In this document: positions 1-11,292 of the stretch, one piece after another
Numbering within the stretch: the first letter of the stretch is position 1
Layout: each line of letters opens with the position of its first letter
Assembly (NCBI GenBank): GCA_033032175.1
Contig: CM065312.1
Span: 7,564,001-7,628,000, forward strand
Source of the DNA: Saturnia japonica
Taxonomy: Eukaryota; Arthropoda; Insecta; Lepidoptera; Saturniidae
DNA: 64,000 bases
Direction: 5' to 3'
The notes under the pieces: generated by a model
What the model saw: only the letters and a program-made list of their open reading frames with translations
What the model was told of the DNA's origin: nothing
Database searches by the model: none
Translations under genes and position numbers: made by a program

Positions 1-2770
1 CGCACAAAAGGGCTATTAAAAGCAGTACTCAGTGTTGTAGTCGGAATGTAAAATATATATGGGTTGCGCACCGCACGGGTATACGATCTAAAATACAAGT
101 AATTAATAAGGAACGCATCTATTGAACCATTTACAATTTTGTAAAGGATGAGTAAGTCAGCTATATTTCGCCTCTCTTTTAGGCTTATCATGTTAAAATA
201 TTTTAGTCTATTAACATAATTAGGGATAGATTTACGAATACCATTTCTTATGCTCAGGCATCTAACAAGACGAGCTTGGACAGATTCTATAAGCTCTACG
301 TAGGTGGTATAGTGAGGTGACCATATGGCAGAACAATATTCAAGAATACTTCTAACTAAGGTGTTATAGAGCAAGATAACACTCTCGTTATTGCGAAATG
401 GTCGTGAAGTACGCATAACAAATCCAAGCACCTTTTTGGCTCTGGGTACAATATTAAGTATATGTGGTCGAAAAGAAAAAGAAGAGTCAAACATGACACC
501 CAAATCACGAACAACGGATACTCTCTTTAAGCTTATACCTCCAAGCTGATAGGTAAAATCAATATAATTTATTTTATTGGTAAAAGTTATGTATTGACAC
601 TTTCTCACATTAAGAGCCATTTTGTTGATGATACACCATAACTCGAGAGTGTTAAGGTCAGTCTGTAACTTAATACAGTCACTTAGGTTTGTTACCCGAA
701 TATATATTTTTATATCATCCGCATAGGCTAGGCAATCACAATTTAAGGAATCTAAGAGGTCGTTTATAAAAATTAAAAACAATAATGGTCCCAGTTTTGA
801 TCCTTGGGGGACACCAGATGAAGGTATGAAAGGTGAAGATTCGTAGCCTGCCAATGCAACTAGCTGAGAACGATTACATAAATAGCTCTCAGACCACCTT
901 AACAGATTGCCATGAATGCCAGCGTGATTAAGTTTGGCTATGAGTAAAGAGTGATCAACTCGATCAAACGCTTTGGCAAAATCTGTATAAATAGCATCAA
1001 CTTGGCCTCGGCCTTCCAAAGTATTGGATATAAAATTAGCATATATAAGTAAATTTGATGTTGTAGAACGATTAGACATGAAACCATGCTGGCGCAAGCT
1101 CATCATGGGGTTTACTTGACAATACACAACTTTGTATACAAAGTTACTTAATAATTATATATAATACCCTCAAATATTTTTGCAAATTGTGAGATAAGAC
1201 ATATTGGTCTGTAATTTGATACGACATTCCTATTATCTGACTTGTAAATAGGGACTACATATGAGATTTTCCGTAAATCGGGAAATATTCCTTCTTTGAG
1301 TGACTGATTAAAGATCATATGCAGAGGCTTAATAAGCGCTTTTGAGCAAAGCCGTATAAATATTAGTGGAATTCCATCAGGACCAGCCCCTTTACTGACA
1401 TCCATGCTTTCTAAACTGGTTTTGATATCTGTTTCACTTATATTTATTTCTGGGAGGGAATAATTCGGTGAGGTATAAGACAGGGTAACTGCATCTGAAG
1501 CTTGGTTATCAGTATAAACTGAGGAGAAATATATAGCAAATAAGTCTGCAACCTGGTCACCATCAGCAAGTCGACCATCATACGAGATCTGGGCGGGAAT
1601 ACCATTGTATGTTTTTTTTTTTTTGATGTAATGTATCGCCAAAAATTTTGATATTTGTTTTGAGTTCCTGTTCTATCTTAGCTATATACGACTTGAAACA
1701 AATTCCCATAATTTTCTTTGATCTAATACGTAAGGTATTAAAAGTATCATAATCACGAGGATTATTAAATTTTTTGTATCTTATTCGATATTTGTGTTTT
1801 TTTTTAATTAGCTTTATCAATGACGAAGAAAACCATATAGGATAGTTATTTTTCTTTTGCCTTTTTTTGGGAGTGTATTTATCCATAATTGACCACAAAC
1901 GTTATAAAAGCTGTGCACAAATTCATTACAATTAACTTTACTAAATTCTTCCCAATCAATTAAAGAGAGTTCCGCTATACATGAGATATAGTCAGCCCTG
2001 TAAAAATTATGTTTCAATGAAGCAGTGTTACGAGCCAATTTACTGCTTTTAGCTTGTTTCAGCAACACGTGTAACTCTAAGGGTGGGTGGTAGGTAACAA
2101 TTTTACTAAGTGGAACAGCTGTAGTGACACAAACATTGGTATGATCATCCACCAAAATAAGGTCTAAAATATTATTTCTCTCGTTACATACATTATTCAC
2201 TTGTAAAAAGCCAGTAATATGTAAGAAATCCCTTAAAGCTAATGATTTTGGTTCGAAGATACCAGAAAAAGGATCTTCAGGACAACTCCAATGAATATGA
2301 GGAAAATTAAAATCGCCAATAATTACTGTTTTATCATCTAAATTACCTAAACAAGTTTCTTCTAACTTTGTAACGAACTCTTTGAACGTATCGCAAGGTA
2401 TGTAGGATGGTAGATAAACCAGACACACATTCAAGCAAACACTCCCGACTCTTACGTGTATCCACATGTCTTCACCAGAGGTTTGCCAATCAACCTTATT
2501 AATAAATGTGAAATCTTTTTTAACGCCTATTAGTATTCCGCCTCCATGAGCCTTAGAGTACCGTTCTTTAAAATCAGCACAGCGATCTCTACGGACGACC
2601 GTGTACCTTTGATCAAAATACTCAGAAGACGAAAACGATTCATCCAACCAAGTTTCTACAAGGCATATTAAGTCATAGTATGAATTTAAAATTGACATAT
2701 ATATTTCAGACGATTTCGTTTTCGTACCTCTCACATTTTGATAAAAAATTGATAGGTTAGCCATTTTCAT
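1..2770 (-). pseudogene. CR1/Jockey-type LINE ORF2 (endonuclease + reverse transcriptase), broken, cut by window edge
   Basis: This is the polyprotein of a non-LTR retrotransposon that nicks target DNA and reverse-transcribes its own RNA there. The minus-strand frame from 2770 to about 1900 is an exonuclease/endonuclease/phosphatase-type endonuclease: it opens with an FYQNVRG motif and carries IIGDFNFPH in the middle. After frame changes near 1820-1900 and 1580-1640 comes the reverse transcriptase, with GAGPDGIP and NYRPI blocks, then a stop at 1148-1150. Beyond the stop the same domain stays open to position 1, with an AFDRVDHS block, GVPQGS and the catalytic YADD at 714-725. The C-terminal R-rich block is still open at position 1, so the 3' end lies outside the window. 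At least two frameshifts and one stop show it is dead. Clade (CR1 versus Jockey) is inferred mainly from the ORF1 type. Confidence 0.88.
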
Positions 2771-2830
2771 ATTAAATAAAATTAAAGTGGCAATTAGAAG
2801 GTATAAGAAAATACAATAATAACAAATAAA

Positions 2831-3839
2831 TTAAACTATTCTATCTAAAGATTGCTGATCTTTAATCAGCAGACTGCCAGAGCTCTCATCCTTACGTACA
2901 TAAATTTTTCCATATTTAACCCACACAAATTTGTAGGACTTTTCCTTTGCTCTTATTCGTGCCGAGGCATGTAAGCTTTATTTGTTGGAGAAAGATGCTC
3001 AGAAACATATATTGGCATTTTTCTCCACTTAAACCAATGAGAGAAGAATTCAATTTGTCATTTTTGTATGTTTTATTGTATCTGGTAATTGCAGAGTATA
3101 GTTCATCACGACATCGTGGGCTTCTCAACTTTACTATTACCGAGCGGGGGCGCGATTTGTTGCTACTGAAGCTGGCAACTGTAACAACTTTCATAATATC
3201 ATTGTCATGGAGATCTTTCGATACGGCCCGAGCTATCTGCTTTATGGTGTCTGGTAGAATTTCATTTTTATTTTCTGGCAGACCATTAATTTCCAGATTA
3301 GAATCACGTGAATTCTGATCAAGGATATTCAGTTGAGCATCCAGACGAACAATAGATTTCTGTAAGCTCTGATTTTGATTGCGTAGTTCCGAGTTTTCCT
3401 TTTGCAATTTTTGTTGTTCAGACTTCAATTCATTTAGATATGAGACGTCAAAGGAACTAGATGACTTTAATTCTTCAAGCTGTGTTTTAATATCATCAAT
3501 CTCAGCACGAAACTCCCGAAGCAAAGTTTTAACTTCAGAACGCATAGTTTTTCTAATTTCATCTCGGATGGTGAGTCGAATATCACTGTCCTTGTTCTCC
3601 TCGCTTGAACTATCATTCACATCAGCAGTGACACGGATAGGGGTATCGGTGTTATCCCCTTTAAGCCGACTAGCCAGACAACCCGGACAAAGCCAACCTG
3701 AACGTGCAGCTTTACCCAGTTTTTTAAATGAAGTGGCATTCAAATTAACACACAGATGATGATAATTTTTGTCACAGCTCGAACAAACAATTTTTTCTAA
3801 TGTTTTTACCACTTTGCTACATGCGTCACAAATTGACAT
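2831..3839 (-). pseudogene. LINE ORF1 protein with PHD-like zinc finger and coiled coil
   Basis: This is the nucleic-acid-binding ORF1 partner of the downstream ORF2. The open frame runs from the ATG at 3839 to a stop at 2916 (307 aa). Residues 4-55 form a PHD-like finger with paired cysteines (CDAC, CSSC), an HHLC motif and a final CPGC. Residues about 100-180 are rich in E, K, L and Q, as in a coiled coil, and a basic C-terminal domain follows. PHD-type ORF1 proteins are known from CR1-like elements. Reading other frames past about 3060, the family's usual C-terminal blocks (IYVSEHLSP, then KFVWV) appear and end at a TAA at 2831-2833. I therefore infer two small frameshifts near 3060 and 2955, with the true ORF1 end at 2831. 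The EN start at 2770 is 60 bp downstream. Confidence 0.8.
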
Positions 3840-4319
3840 TATTATTTCTTATGGTATATTGATTTTGAAGCAGTAAATAATTCAAAAAGACAAAATTCTA
3901 CGGCTAGGCCTTGATCCGACGGCTTTAAATTGTAACAGTTCTAATATGTTACAAACACTTCTTGGAGATAATATAATATATAATGTAATATACTCTTGGC
4001 TCTTTCCAAATGATTAATTTTCTCCTTTAAATTTTCGTTTTCTAATTTTATTATTCTATTTTCCTCTGATAGTATATTCAATTTTTCAATCAATCTTTTG
4101 ATCAGTCAGTTGTTTGATGTTTATCAGGACATATACTGATTTTGGTCATTTTCTCACAATATCCGATTTAGCATTCATGTTGCCCGAATTTTTTAATTTT
4201 CAACAAATGGAAGAAAATATTCATAAATAAAAATGATAAAAAAAATAATAATAATATTAAATAATGTGTAATAATACGGCAACACTAAAATAAACCTGTA
4301 ACAAAAAGATTGTAAGGAG
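3840..4319. other. LINE 5' leader and A+T-rich flank, no gene seen
   Basis: On the minus strand this lies just upstream of the ORF1 start, so part of it is probably the 5' untranslated region of the LINE. The boundary is not visible, and I see no coding, structured RNA or clear repeat here. Confidence 0.5.
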
Positions 4320-4545
4320 TTTTATGGCAGGATCTTGAAGTGCCATGTAGTGGTGTGTGTGTGTAGTGTAAACTTATGTAATTGTAACACTATAACGTGT
4401 AATTCTGGCGGCAAATTACGTAGTATAGTTTAGTTGTTGTGCACAAGTGAGGAAAATTATAGATAAAAACTAGGAACATGCATTTTGAGATGCTAAAAAA
4501 ACTCCATGGAAAGTTATAAAAAGAGAACCCCCATCTTGATAAAGA
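4320..4545 (+). repeat. Dispersed repeat, copy A (CAAGATGG / CTCCCTAG family)
   Basis: This segment shares two blocks with 53040-53245 and one with 16258-16330. The first block is a CAGGATCTTGAA-like string; the second is an ACATGCATTTT block followed by an ACTCC(C/A)TAG core and a CC.CCATCTTG end. In the other copies the core carries an inverted CTCCCT...AGGGAG pair. The spacing between blocks is similar in copies A and C, so I read them as one family. Its class is unknown to me. Confidence 0.6.
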
Positions 4546-4699
4546 TAAGTTTGAAGATTTAAAAAATTGTACGAAGTTAGGCTTAAAAGTCGCGTATCGA
4601 GTAGCCCGAACAATTAAAAACTACAATAACAACCTGTAACACAAAATCAATGCACGGGGAATATCATAAAATTCCGCGGTAAGTTAAAATAGAGTTTGT

Positions 4700-4882
4700 T
4701 ATTGTCTAATGAAAATCACTTTGTTTGTGGGGCTTTCTATCCGGAAAAGGTCAAAAAAGCTGAATTTTCGTCAATAGTAACCAATTTTCACAATTCCCCA
4801 ATTTGGTAGAAATCCATGTTTATCAAGAAATGACACAAAATGAAGTTTGCTTCGTTATACGAGAGAAATTGAGTCGCTTAGT
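4700..4882 (+). pseudogene. Remnant of an older hAT-type transposase (upstream part)
   Basis: Reading the plus strand up to the insertion point at 4883 gives short stretches that look like the region before a hAT C-terminal dimerisation domain (a KAEFSSIVTNF-like string), with frame changes and stops. The last codons (TREIESL) run in frame into the sequence starting at 11063 once the inserted element and one copy of its duplication are removed. Assignment rests on that join and on the clear dimerisation motif downstream. The upstream limit is not defined. Confidence 0.5.
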
Positions 4883-5111
4883 CAGCGGCGGTCTTACCCA
4901 TTGCGAGGCTCCGGGCGGCAGGTCTTTCCGAGGCCTTTTGTCCTACGGAAAAGTACCTATGTGATGCGAAAGTAGGTCTGGTTGTTTGATAGGTATTCGT
5001 TATGTTTGAGGAGAAATACTAAAGATATACAAATAAATAAAATTTGAGTTTTAAAATATTTTACTTACATTGAAAGTTTTACAAAATTAACAAATACAGA
5101 GATAATAAATT

Positions 5112-5350
5112 TTAAAATTGATGTTTGCGGCTTTTACTATGACTAAAATCTTTAATTAAAGTAAAATAATCTAACGAATAAGCTAAGTCATTTTCGATTG
5201 AAAGAATAGCATGGGCTGAAAGCCGATCCTGTGCCATCGACTTCCTCAAATAAGTTTTAATAATTTTAAGACTAGAAAAACTCCTTTCAGCAGACGCAAC
5301 CGGAAAAGGTGTGGTGGCAATAATTCTCACAACTATTTCGACAGTGGGGT
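5112..5350 (-). pseudogene. C-terminal hAT dimerisation domain of the ZMYM1-like transposase
   Basis: The frame carries the hallmark ASAERSFSSLKIIKTYLR block of hAT C-terminal dimerisation domains, then RLSAHAILSIEND and a basic tail ending at a stop at 5112. The open frame extends upstream of its first ATG (5330) with VEIVV codons as far as the LINE insertion point at 5351. The upstream continuation is at 8334 and beyond, in a frame shifted by one base and preceded by a TAA. The gene was therefore decaying independently of the LINE insertion. Confidence 0.8.
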
Positions 5351-5399
5351 ATCATCATCATCATTATTTCAGCCGCAGGACGTCCACTGCTGAACATAG

Positions 5400-7089
5400 G
5401 CCTCCCCCATAGATCTCCAGAGCGACCGATCTTGTGCGGCCTGCACCCAACGGCTCTCAGCGACCTTTATTATGTCGTCTTTCCAACTAGTGGGGGGCCG
5501 TTCTACGCTGCGCTTTCCGGTGTGTGGTCTCCACTCGAGAACCTTTCTGCCCCAACGGCCGTCAGTTCTCCGAACTATGTGCCCCGCCCACTGTCACTTC
5601 AACTTGCTAATCCTTTTGGCTATGTCGGTTACCTTAGTTTGTCTACGGATCTCCTCATTTCTGATTCGATCTCGTAGAGAAACACCAAGCATAGCCCTCT
5701 CCATAGCTCGCTGGGTGACCTTGAGCTTTCTTATGAGGCCCACAGTGAGCGACCACGTCTCTGTGCCGTATATCATCACTGGCAACACACACTGGTCAAA
5801 GACTTTCGTCTTGAGGCACTGAGGTATTTTGGACGAGAAGACGTTGCGCAGTTTCCCGAACGCTGCCCAGCCGAGTTGGATTCGTCGACTGACCTCTTTT
5901 TCAAAGTTGGACCTACCTAATTGGACTGTTTGTCCCAGGTAGATATATTCTTCAACAACTTCTAGACAAGAGTTCCCAACTGATACTGGGGTGGGCACCA
6001 CATGGATATTCGATATGATTTTCGTCTTGTCCATATTCATTTTAAGGCCCACCTGTTGAGAAACTTTGTCGAGGCCATCGAGCATTGTGCCAAGATCTTC
6101 CAGCGATTCTGCCATGACTACGATGTCGTCAGCAAATCGAAGGTGAGTGATGTACTCGCCATTGACATTGATGCCGAGTCCTTGCCATTCCAGGAGCTTG
6201 AAGGCGTCCTCTAGAGCGGCGGTAAACAGTTTCGGAGATATTACATCTCCCTGTCTAACGCCTCTTCTCAAAGGAATTGCCTTCGTGCACTGCTCCAGTA
6301 CTCGGACCGACATGGTGGCGTTATTGTACAAGCAATTCAACACTTCGATATATCGATAGTCAATACGGCACCGCTGGAGAGACTGCAACACTGCCCAGGT
6401 TTCGACCGAATCAAAGGCTTTTTCGTAGTCCACGAATGCTAAGCATAAAGGCAGATTATACTCCTCAGTCTTCTGTATAATCTGCCGCAGCGTATAGATG
6501 TGGTCTACGGTGCTAAAGCCTTTTCGGAAACCGGCTTGTTCGGGAGGCTGAAAGTCATCAAACTTGTGCTCGAGACGATTCGTGATGACCCTCGAAAACA
6601 GCTTATAAACATGGCTCAGCAACGAGATGGGCCGATAGTTCTTCAATAAGGTTTTATCACCTTTCTTGAAGAACAGCGCCACCACGCTGCCGCCTCACGT
6701 TTCCTGCGTTTTACCCTCGAGAATTAAATTAAATTAAACGATGAATTAAAGAGCTTCTTCAGTACCTTAAGTACCGGTGTTCCACCCGCTTTAAGAAGCT
6801 CTGATGTAATTCCGTCATCACCCGGCGCCTTGTTGTTCTTAAGCTGCTTAAGGGCCATCCTAATCTCGTACAGGGTAATGTTAGGGATATCTTCGGTATA
6901 GTGTCGGGTCAGCCCGGCTCTCGGATCTTTAGCCGGGCTGGTAACAGGCTTAGTTGACGAGGTATATAACTGCCCATAGAACCTTTCGATCTCCCTTAAT
7001 ACCTCTGGATTGGTGGACGCTACGCTGCCATCATCCATTTTCAGCTTCGTCAACTGGCTCTGCCCAACAGATGCATTCCTTGCGAACAC
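5400..7089 (-). pseudogene. RTE LINE reverse transcriptase, two fragments
   Basis: The segment 7089-6724 carries the pre-RT linker and a KAPGDDGI block. An insertion-like TAATTTAATTTAA stretch near 6722-6737 then breaks the frame. The segment 6685-5594 (363 aa) has the RT core: NYRPISLL, AGFRKG, VDYEKAFDSV, RRGVRQGDVISP and the catalytic FADD at residues 184-187. This is followed by a thumb with TKIISN and IYLGQ, and the frame ends at 5594. Frame-shifted sequence down to about 5400 still shows the family's usual C-terminal GRPP-type block. It cannot make a full-length protein now. Confidence 0.85.
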
Positions 7090-7137
7090 TTTGGAGCCTT
7101 TATTCCGCTCTATCGTCTCTTTAATACTTTTGGTATT

Positions 7138-8139
7138 TTAAGACCGGACATCGTGTCGCAAGGATTTATGAATAGATCTGTTGAGCTGCTTATAGGACTT
7201 AGCGTCATCGGAAGACTGAAGCGCCATACCACGACGATCCGCCATGAGTTTTCGGGTTTGATCTGATATCTTTTGAGTCCTATTGCTACGGTAAGTTTTA
7301 AAGAACTTGGACCCAACCGCATGTACAGTTTCTACCAGCCTATTACTAATATCATCTACGGAGACGCAACTATCTAGGCAATCGAATTGGTTTTTCAATT
7401 CGAGTTGAAAGCTCTCAGGGTTTTGGAGTTGAGCATTAGAGGGTCGCAGCGTAGACTTCATCAGGCGAGACCTTTCTATTTTTAGATTGATATTCAATGT
7501 GCCTCTAACCATTTGGTGATCACTGCCGGTTTTCACTCTGTCTTCACCATCTCTTTTGCCCAGCTTTGCGTTAAAGTCTCCCATTACAACAGTGAAGTGG
7601 GTTTTCGCGGCATGTATGGCCCTACTAATGTCCTCATACAAAACCTCCACTTCATCATCAGGGTGTGCCAAGGTCGGTGCGTAAACCTGTATGACCTTCA
7701 ACGAATATCTTTTGGATATTCTGAGTATCAGGTACGCTACCCTGCTCGACACACTGTCGATGGTCACGATGTTGTCAATGAGAGACTTCCGGACGATAAA
7801 CCCGACACCACCTAAGGACTGTTGGTCGCCCTCCCTGTAATAGAACAAGTTACCGGATTTCATGATTATCGTGTCCTCACCCTCTCTTCGGACTTCTGAT
7901 AATCCTATAAGATCCCAGTGTAACTTGTCTATTTCCTCTTCCAGCTCGACAATCTTCTCGTCAGTCCTCAGAGTGCGATTATTATATGTTGCCAGGGCCA
8001 GTTGTCGTGGGGGTAGGTAGCTGGAACTCTTCCGGGGATTTTTAGCACCCCCTGCCCCGCCGTTACCATAGCCGCTACCGAAACTAGGAATAGCGGGGCC
8101 GCCGGGGACTGGGGGCCTGGTCGTTCTTGTCGTTTTCAT
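7138..8139 (-). pseudogene. RTE LINE endonuclease domain
   Basis: 333 aa, opening with a glycine/proline-rich N terminus and then ALATYNNRTLRTDEK, which starts an EEP-fold endonuclease. Visible blocks include LIGLSEVRREGED, QVYAPTLAHPDDE and VVMGDFNAKLGKRDGED. In this fold the E of SEVRREGE and the D and N of GDFNAK are catalytic or metal-binding. The family is often annotated as craniofacial-development-protein-2-like. The linker to the RT breaks near 7110-7140, where the frame ends instead of running into the sequence starting at 7089. Confidence 0.82.
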
Positions 8140-8339
8140 AGGGGAGATTTGCTCATACTCGCCACGCTGGGCAACCGGGTTGGCGAGCGCAGATATTGCT
8201 TTTTGTTGTTTAAGTGGGGGATGCTGCTGCCCATCCCCTAGCTTTTTTTTCCCCTTAGTCGCCTCTTACGACATCCACGGGTAGAGATGGAGGGGTCAAT
8301 TCTAAGCCGGAACCACCACGGCACAGTGGGGTAAACTTC

Positions 8340-10685
8340 AGTTAATTTTTTTCTATTATGTATTTCGGCACCGAGATAATGTCATCGTTTCCTTCATACA
8401 CGCGGATGAACATATTCAGTTCTTCGTACAATTCACGTCCATCAATATAACATGATTCTCATACTGTCATAGATATTTGCAAGTTGCTGCATTTCTTCGA
8501 AAGTTCACTATCACAAACTTTCTTTAATATTTTTATATTATACATGAAACCAAATATGCTCTCATGATGTTTAAGTGCCACAAACCTAGGATGGTAGCTT
8601 GCGCGCACACTGTCGACAATAACATAAAAATAATTTATTTTGAAAATGTTTTCCGCATTCAATTCATGAGCTTCATCTTCCCCTTCATAATCAAAATGCC
8701 TTTTTTTACGTCGTCTTCTGACTTCTTTATACTGTCTGTCAATATAATTTTCCTCGGCTATTTCTCTCGCTGTTACAAGGGATGTCTGAAAACCAATTTC
8801 TCAATAATTTTCGAGCCAGTTTATCAATGCATCTAGGTGTTTTATATCCACATCTAAGTGCATGTTTTCGCTTTGCCACATTTTAATGATAACATTTATC
8901 TTTGTAAGAATGTCATACCATATGACAAGTGAAACTACAAATTCGTAGGTAGTTACTTACTTTTCTATAGAATGGCATTCACTAACCAACTGACAATCTG
9001 TAGTATTTTCTGCTAAATCCTTTAAAGCATCACATATATCGCTTAGTTGGTATTTAACGGCCTTCACCGATGCTACCGTGCACTCCCATCTAGTTTCAGA
9101 AAGTGGGTTTAGCGATAAGGATTTTACATGAGCATTTAAAATAGCCCACCTCTGACTTGAGCCGGCAAACAGAGTGTACAACCTTTGTAGCAAACCAAAA
9201 AAAGATTTTGCTTGGACACAAGACGATGCTGCATCTCCTAGGATGAGATTCCAGCTATGACTGCCACAAGGTAAAAAATAAGCAAGTGGATTAATTTAAA
9301 TAATACATTTTTAGACAACACTTTTTTAACCACGCATATTGGCACCATTATCATATCCTCGCCCTCTGCAGTTTTGCAATGATATACCTAACTGTTCTAA
9401 TTCTGTAATTATATAATTAGTCAAACTCTCAGCTGTGGTGCTTCGACGGCTATAAAACCAATAAAACGTTCTTCAATTTCAGCTGTTTTTGTAAATATCT
9501 TATAATAATTTATAGTTGCGCAACACGAGAAACGTCGCAAGTACAATCAAGAATAATAAAGTAATATTTATTATTAATTATCTTTTCAACAATTTCAGTT
9601 TTTACGTGACTTGCCACTAATTGTGGGAGCTCATTTTGAATATTTTTTCCGATATACCATTAATCGTTTTATCTTTTACCTGTTGTAAGTGAAGTCTCAG
9701 CACGGGATCAAATCGGTTTATTAACTTTACTAAATCTATTTAGTTGCCGCTTGTCTCACTCGAACCTGAGTCAGATATTAACTTCTCTCTATGACCCTTG
9801 AAGGCCAAATTGTGAGTTGTTAAAAAATTTACAATTGCAAGCAATCGTTCTAAAATATCTCTCCAACGTTGCCTTTCATGTTCAATTTGTGACTGAGCCA
9901 AGGATTCAATAGTGGAACAACTTTTTAAACCATTCTCTAAATTAATCCATTTCAGCATACAATCTTTGTACTGTCGACTAGATTCGTGTGACTTTAGTGT
10001 AATCACCCAAGTGTTTCCAATCACACACTTCTTCACTTGATCTACTCTTTGTATTTTCTAGCCCGAATATTTGACATAGATAGCAGTAAACGGCATCCTT
10101 TATTTGTGAATAAGTCATCCAGTGCCTGTCAAGCTTTTCACCGTTAACTAATATCTTATTATAATGATATTCACTGAATCGCGGTCCATTATCATTTACG
10201 GGAAATAACTCAACTTTAATCCTCATTGGACCTCTTAATACAATCTCAATTCGGTCTACACCAGTAATTGTTATAGGCTACAAACCGGAGTCATTTTGAG
10301 GATTCAGATTTTCCATTCCAGCAGTCTTGGATGTAGACATAAACTCGGGCTCAGATTCGTGTTCTTGACTGGATAGCGTTGACACCGGCATCGGTGACCT
10401 AAGAGACAATGATGTAGTTAAATCATCATCATCCTTGCTGTTTTTACTTGATGACGGCGGTGGCACCCATGATAATGTGGAAGGAATATTTTCAGCTGAA
10501 TCAGGATTAAAGCCATTTTCAATCAATAAATGTTCCGTATAGGTTTCTTGATGTTCACTTTTTATATATTTATATAAAGATCCACGTAGATTTTCTTGTA
10601 CCTGCTTTCTTTTGATAGCTCGTTTCCTTTTTGAACTACCTACCTAACTCAAATTTTATACCGGCATTACGATCACGCGAACTCA
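8340..10685 (-). pseudogene. ZMYM1-like hAT transposase, N-terminal to central part, decayed
   Basis: A gene of the zinc-finger MYM-type 1-like family, which are hAT transposases or their derivatives. In minus-strand order: a probable start (MSSRDRN) near 10685, then a basic K/R region with broken frame. At 10526-10278 is a linker including a PPPSSSK string and DDDD. At 10226-9978 is a TTF-type zinc-finger block with CYLCQIFG and HWMTYSQIKDAV. At 10036-9740 is a helical part with ERQRWRDILERLLAIV, which in this family precedes the RNase-H-like core. At 9193-8957 is RLYTLFAGSSQRW and LSETRWE, a conserved core block. Frames change repeatedly and catalytic residues cannot be placed with confidence. 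Confidence 0.75.
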
Positions 10686-11062
10686 TTTCGTAAATCTTGT
10701 TTTGTTTCGCACAAATAGTCAGAAATAGTTTTTAAGTAGGTGTCACACTACTAGTGTTATATACTATACTAGTTCCGAGTGCTATGCGTTTAAAAAACCG
10801 ATCTTTAAGTTTTTCGAGGCGGGATATTCAACTACTACAAAATAAATTTATCAATTATGATTTGAATGAATGAATTAGTTAGCTTACTTTCTTATAATTT
10901 ATCGTTATGTTAATACCTTAATAAATAATTAAGAATCAAAACCAAAAGTTTAAATTAAATAAAATATATATTTAAAAAACAAAATATTTTTTGACGCGAG
11001 GCCCCTGCGAGAGCGAGGCCTTGGGCGATTACCCTGTTCGCCACCCCCTAAGGCCGCCACTG

Positions 11063-11292
11063 CGCTCAATGAAAAAACAGAAGAATTTTGGACAAGCGTG
11101 AGTAACATGAACTGTGGTGATGGCATACACATGTTTGAAAAAGTTTGTTCTTTTGTTTACAAAATTGTCAGTTTGCTACAATCATCTGCAAATGTGGAAA
11201 GATTATTTTCATCCATAAATTTGATGAAAACTAAACAACGGAATAAGCTGTCCGACGAGTCTAATAAAGCTCTTATGTGCACAGACTATTAG
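11063..11292 (+). pseudogene. C-terminal dimerisation domain of the older, host hAT-type transposase
   Basis: On the strand opposite to the inserted element the frame reads EKTEEFWTSV, then SANVERLFSSINLMKTKQRN and a short end before the stop at 11290-11292. The SA.VER.FS...L.K...RN pattern marks a hAT dimerisation domain, from a family distinct from the ZMYM1-like copy. It joins in frame with 4860-4882 if the insertion is removed, so this gene was the landing site. Confidence 0.7.

Larger units (their letters stand above)
5352..8322 (-). mobile_element. RTE-type LINE inserted in the hAT element
   Basis: The insertion is flanked by an 11-bp direct repeat, ACAGTGGGGTA, at 5341-5351 and 8323-8333, which marks a target-site duplication. 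The 3' end lies at low coordinates and finishes in a short ATG/ATC microsatellite tail (5351-5366), typical of RTE elements. From 8139 down to about 5400 it encodes an apurinic-type endonuclease and a reverse transcriptase. The 5' leader spans about 8140-8322. It is more G+C-rich than its surroundings, so it arrived as a foreign block. The coding is interrupted near 7110-7140 and near 6690-6730. Confidence 0.85.
4883..11062 (-). mobile_element. ZMYM1-like hAT transposon with terminal repeats, interrupted by an RTE LINE
   Basis: The left end reads CAGCGGCGGTCTTA at 4883 and the right end, on the other strand, reads CAGTGGCGGCCTTA from 11062. These imperfect terminal inverted repeats fit hAT elements. 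The flanking 8-mers are CGCTTAGT (4875-4882) and CGCTCAAT (11063-11070), six of eight identical, as expected for an old 8-bp target duplication. Inside, on the minus strand, is a decayed gene resembling the zinc-finger MYM-type 1-like transposase family (10685 to 8340, then 5350 to 5112). Its central part is split by the LINE at 5352-8322. Removing that leaves an element of about 3.2 kb. Confidence 0.75.
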
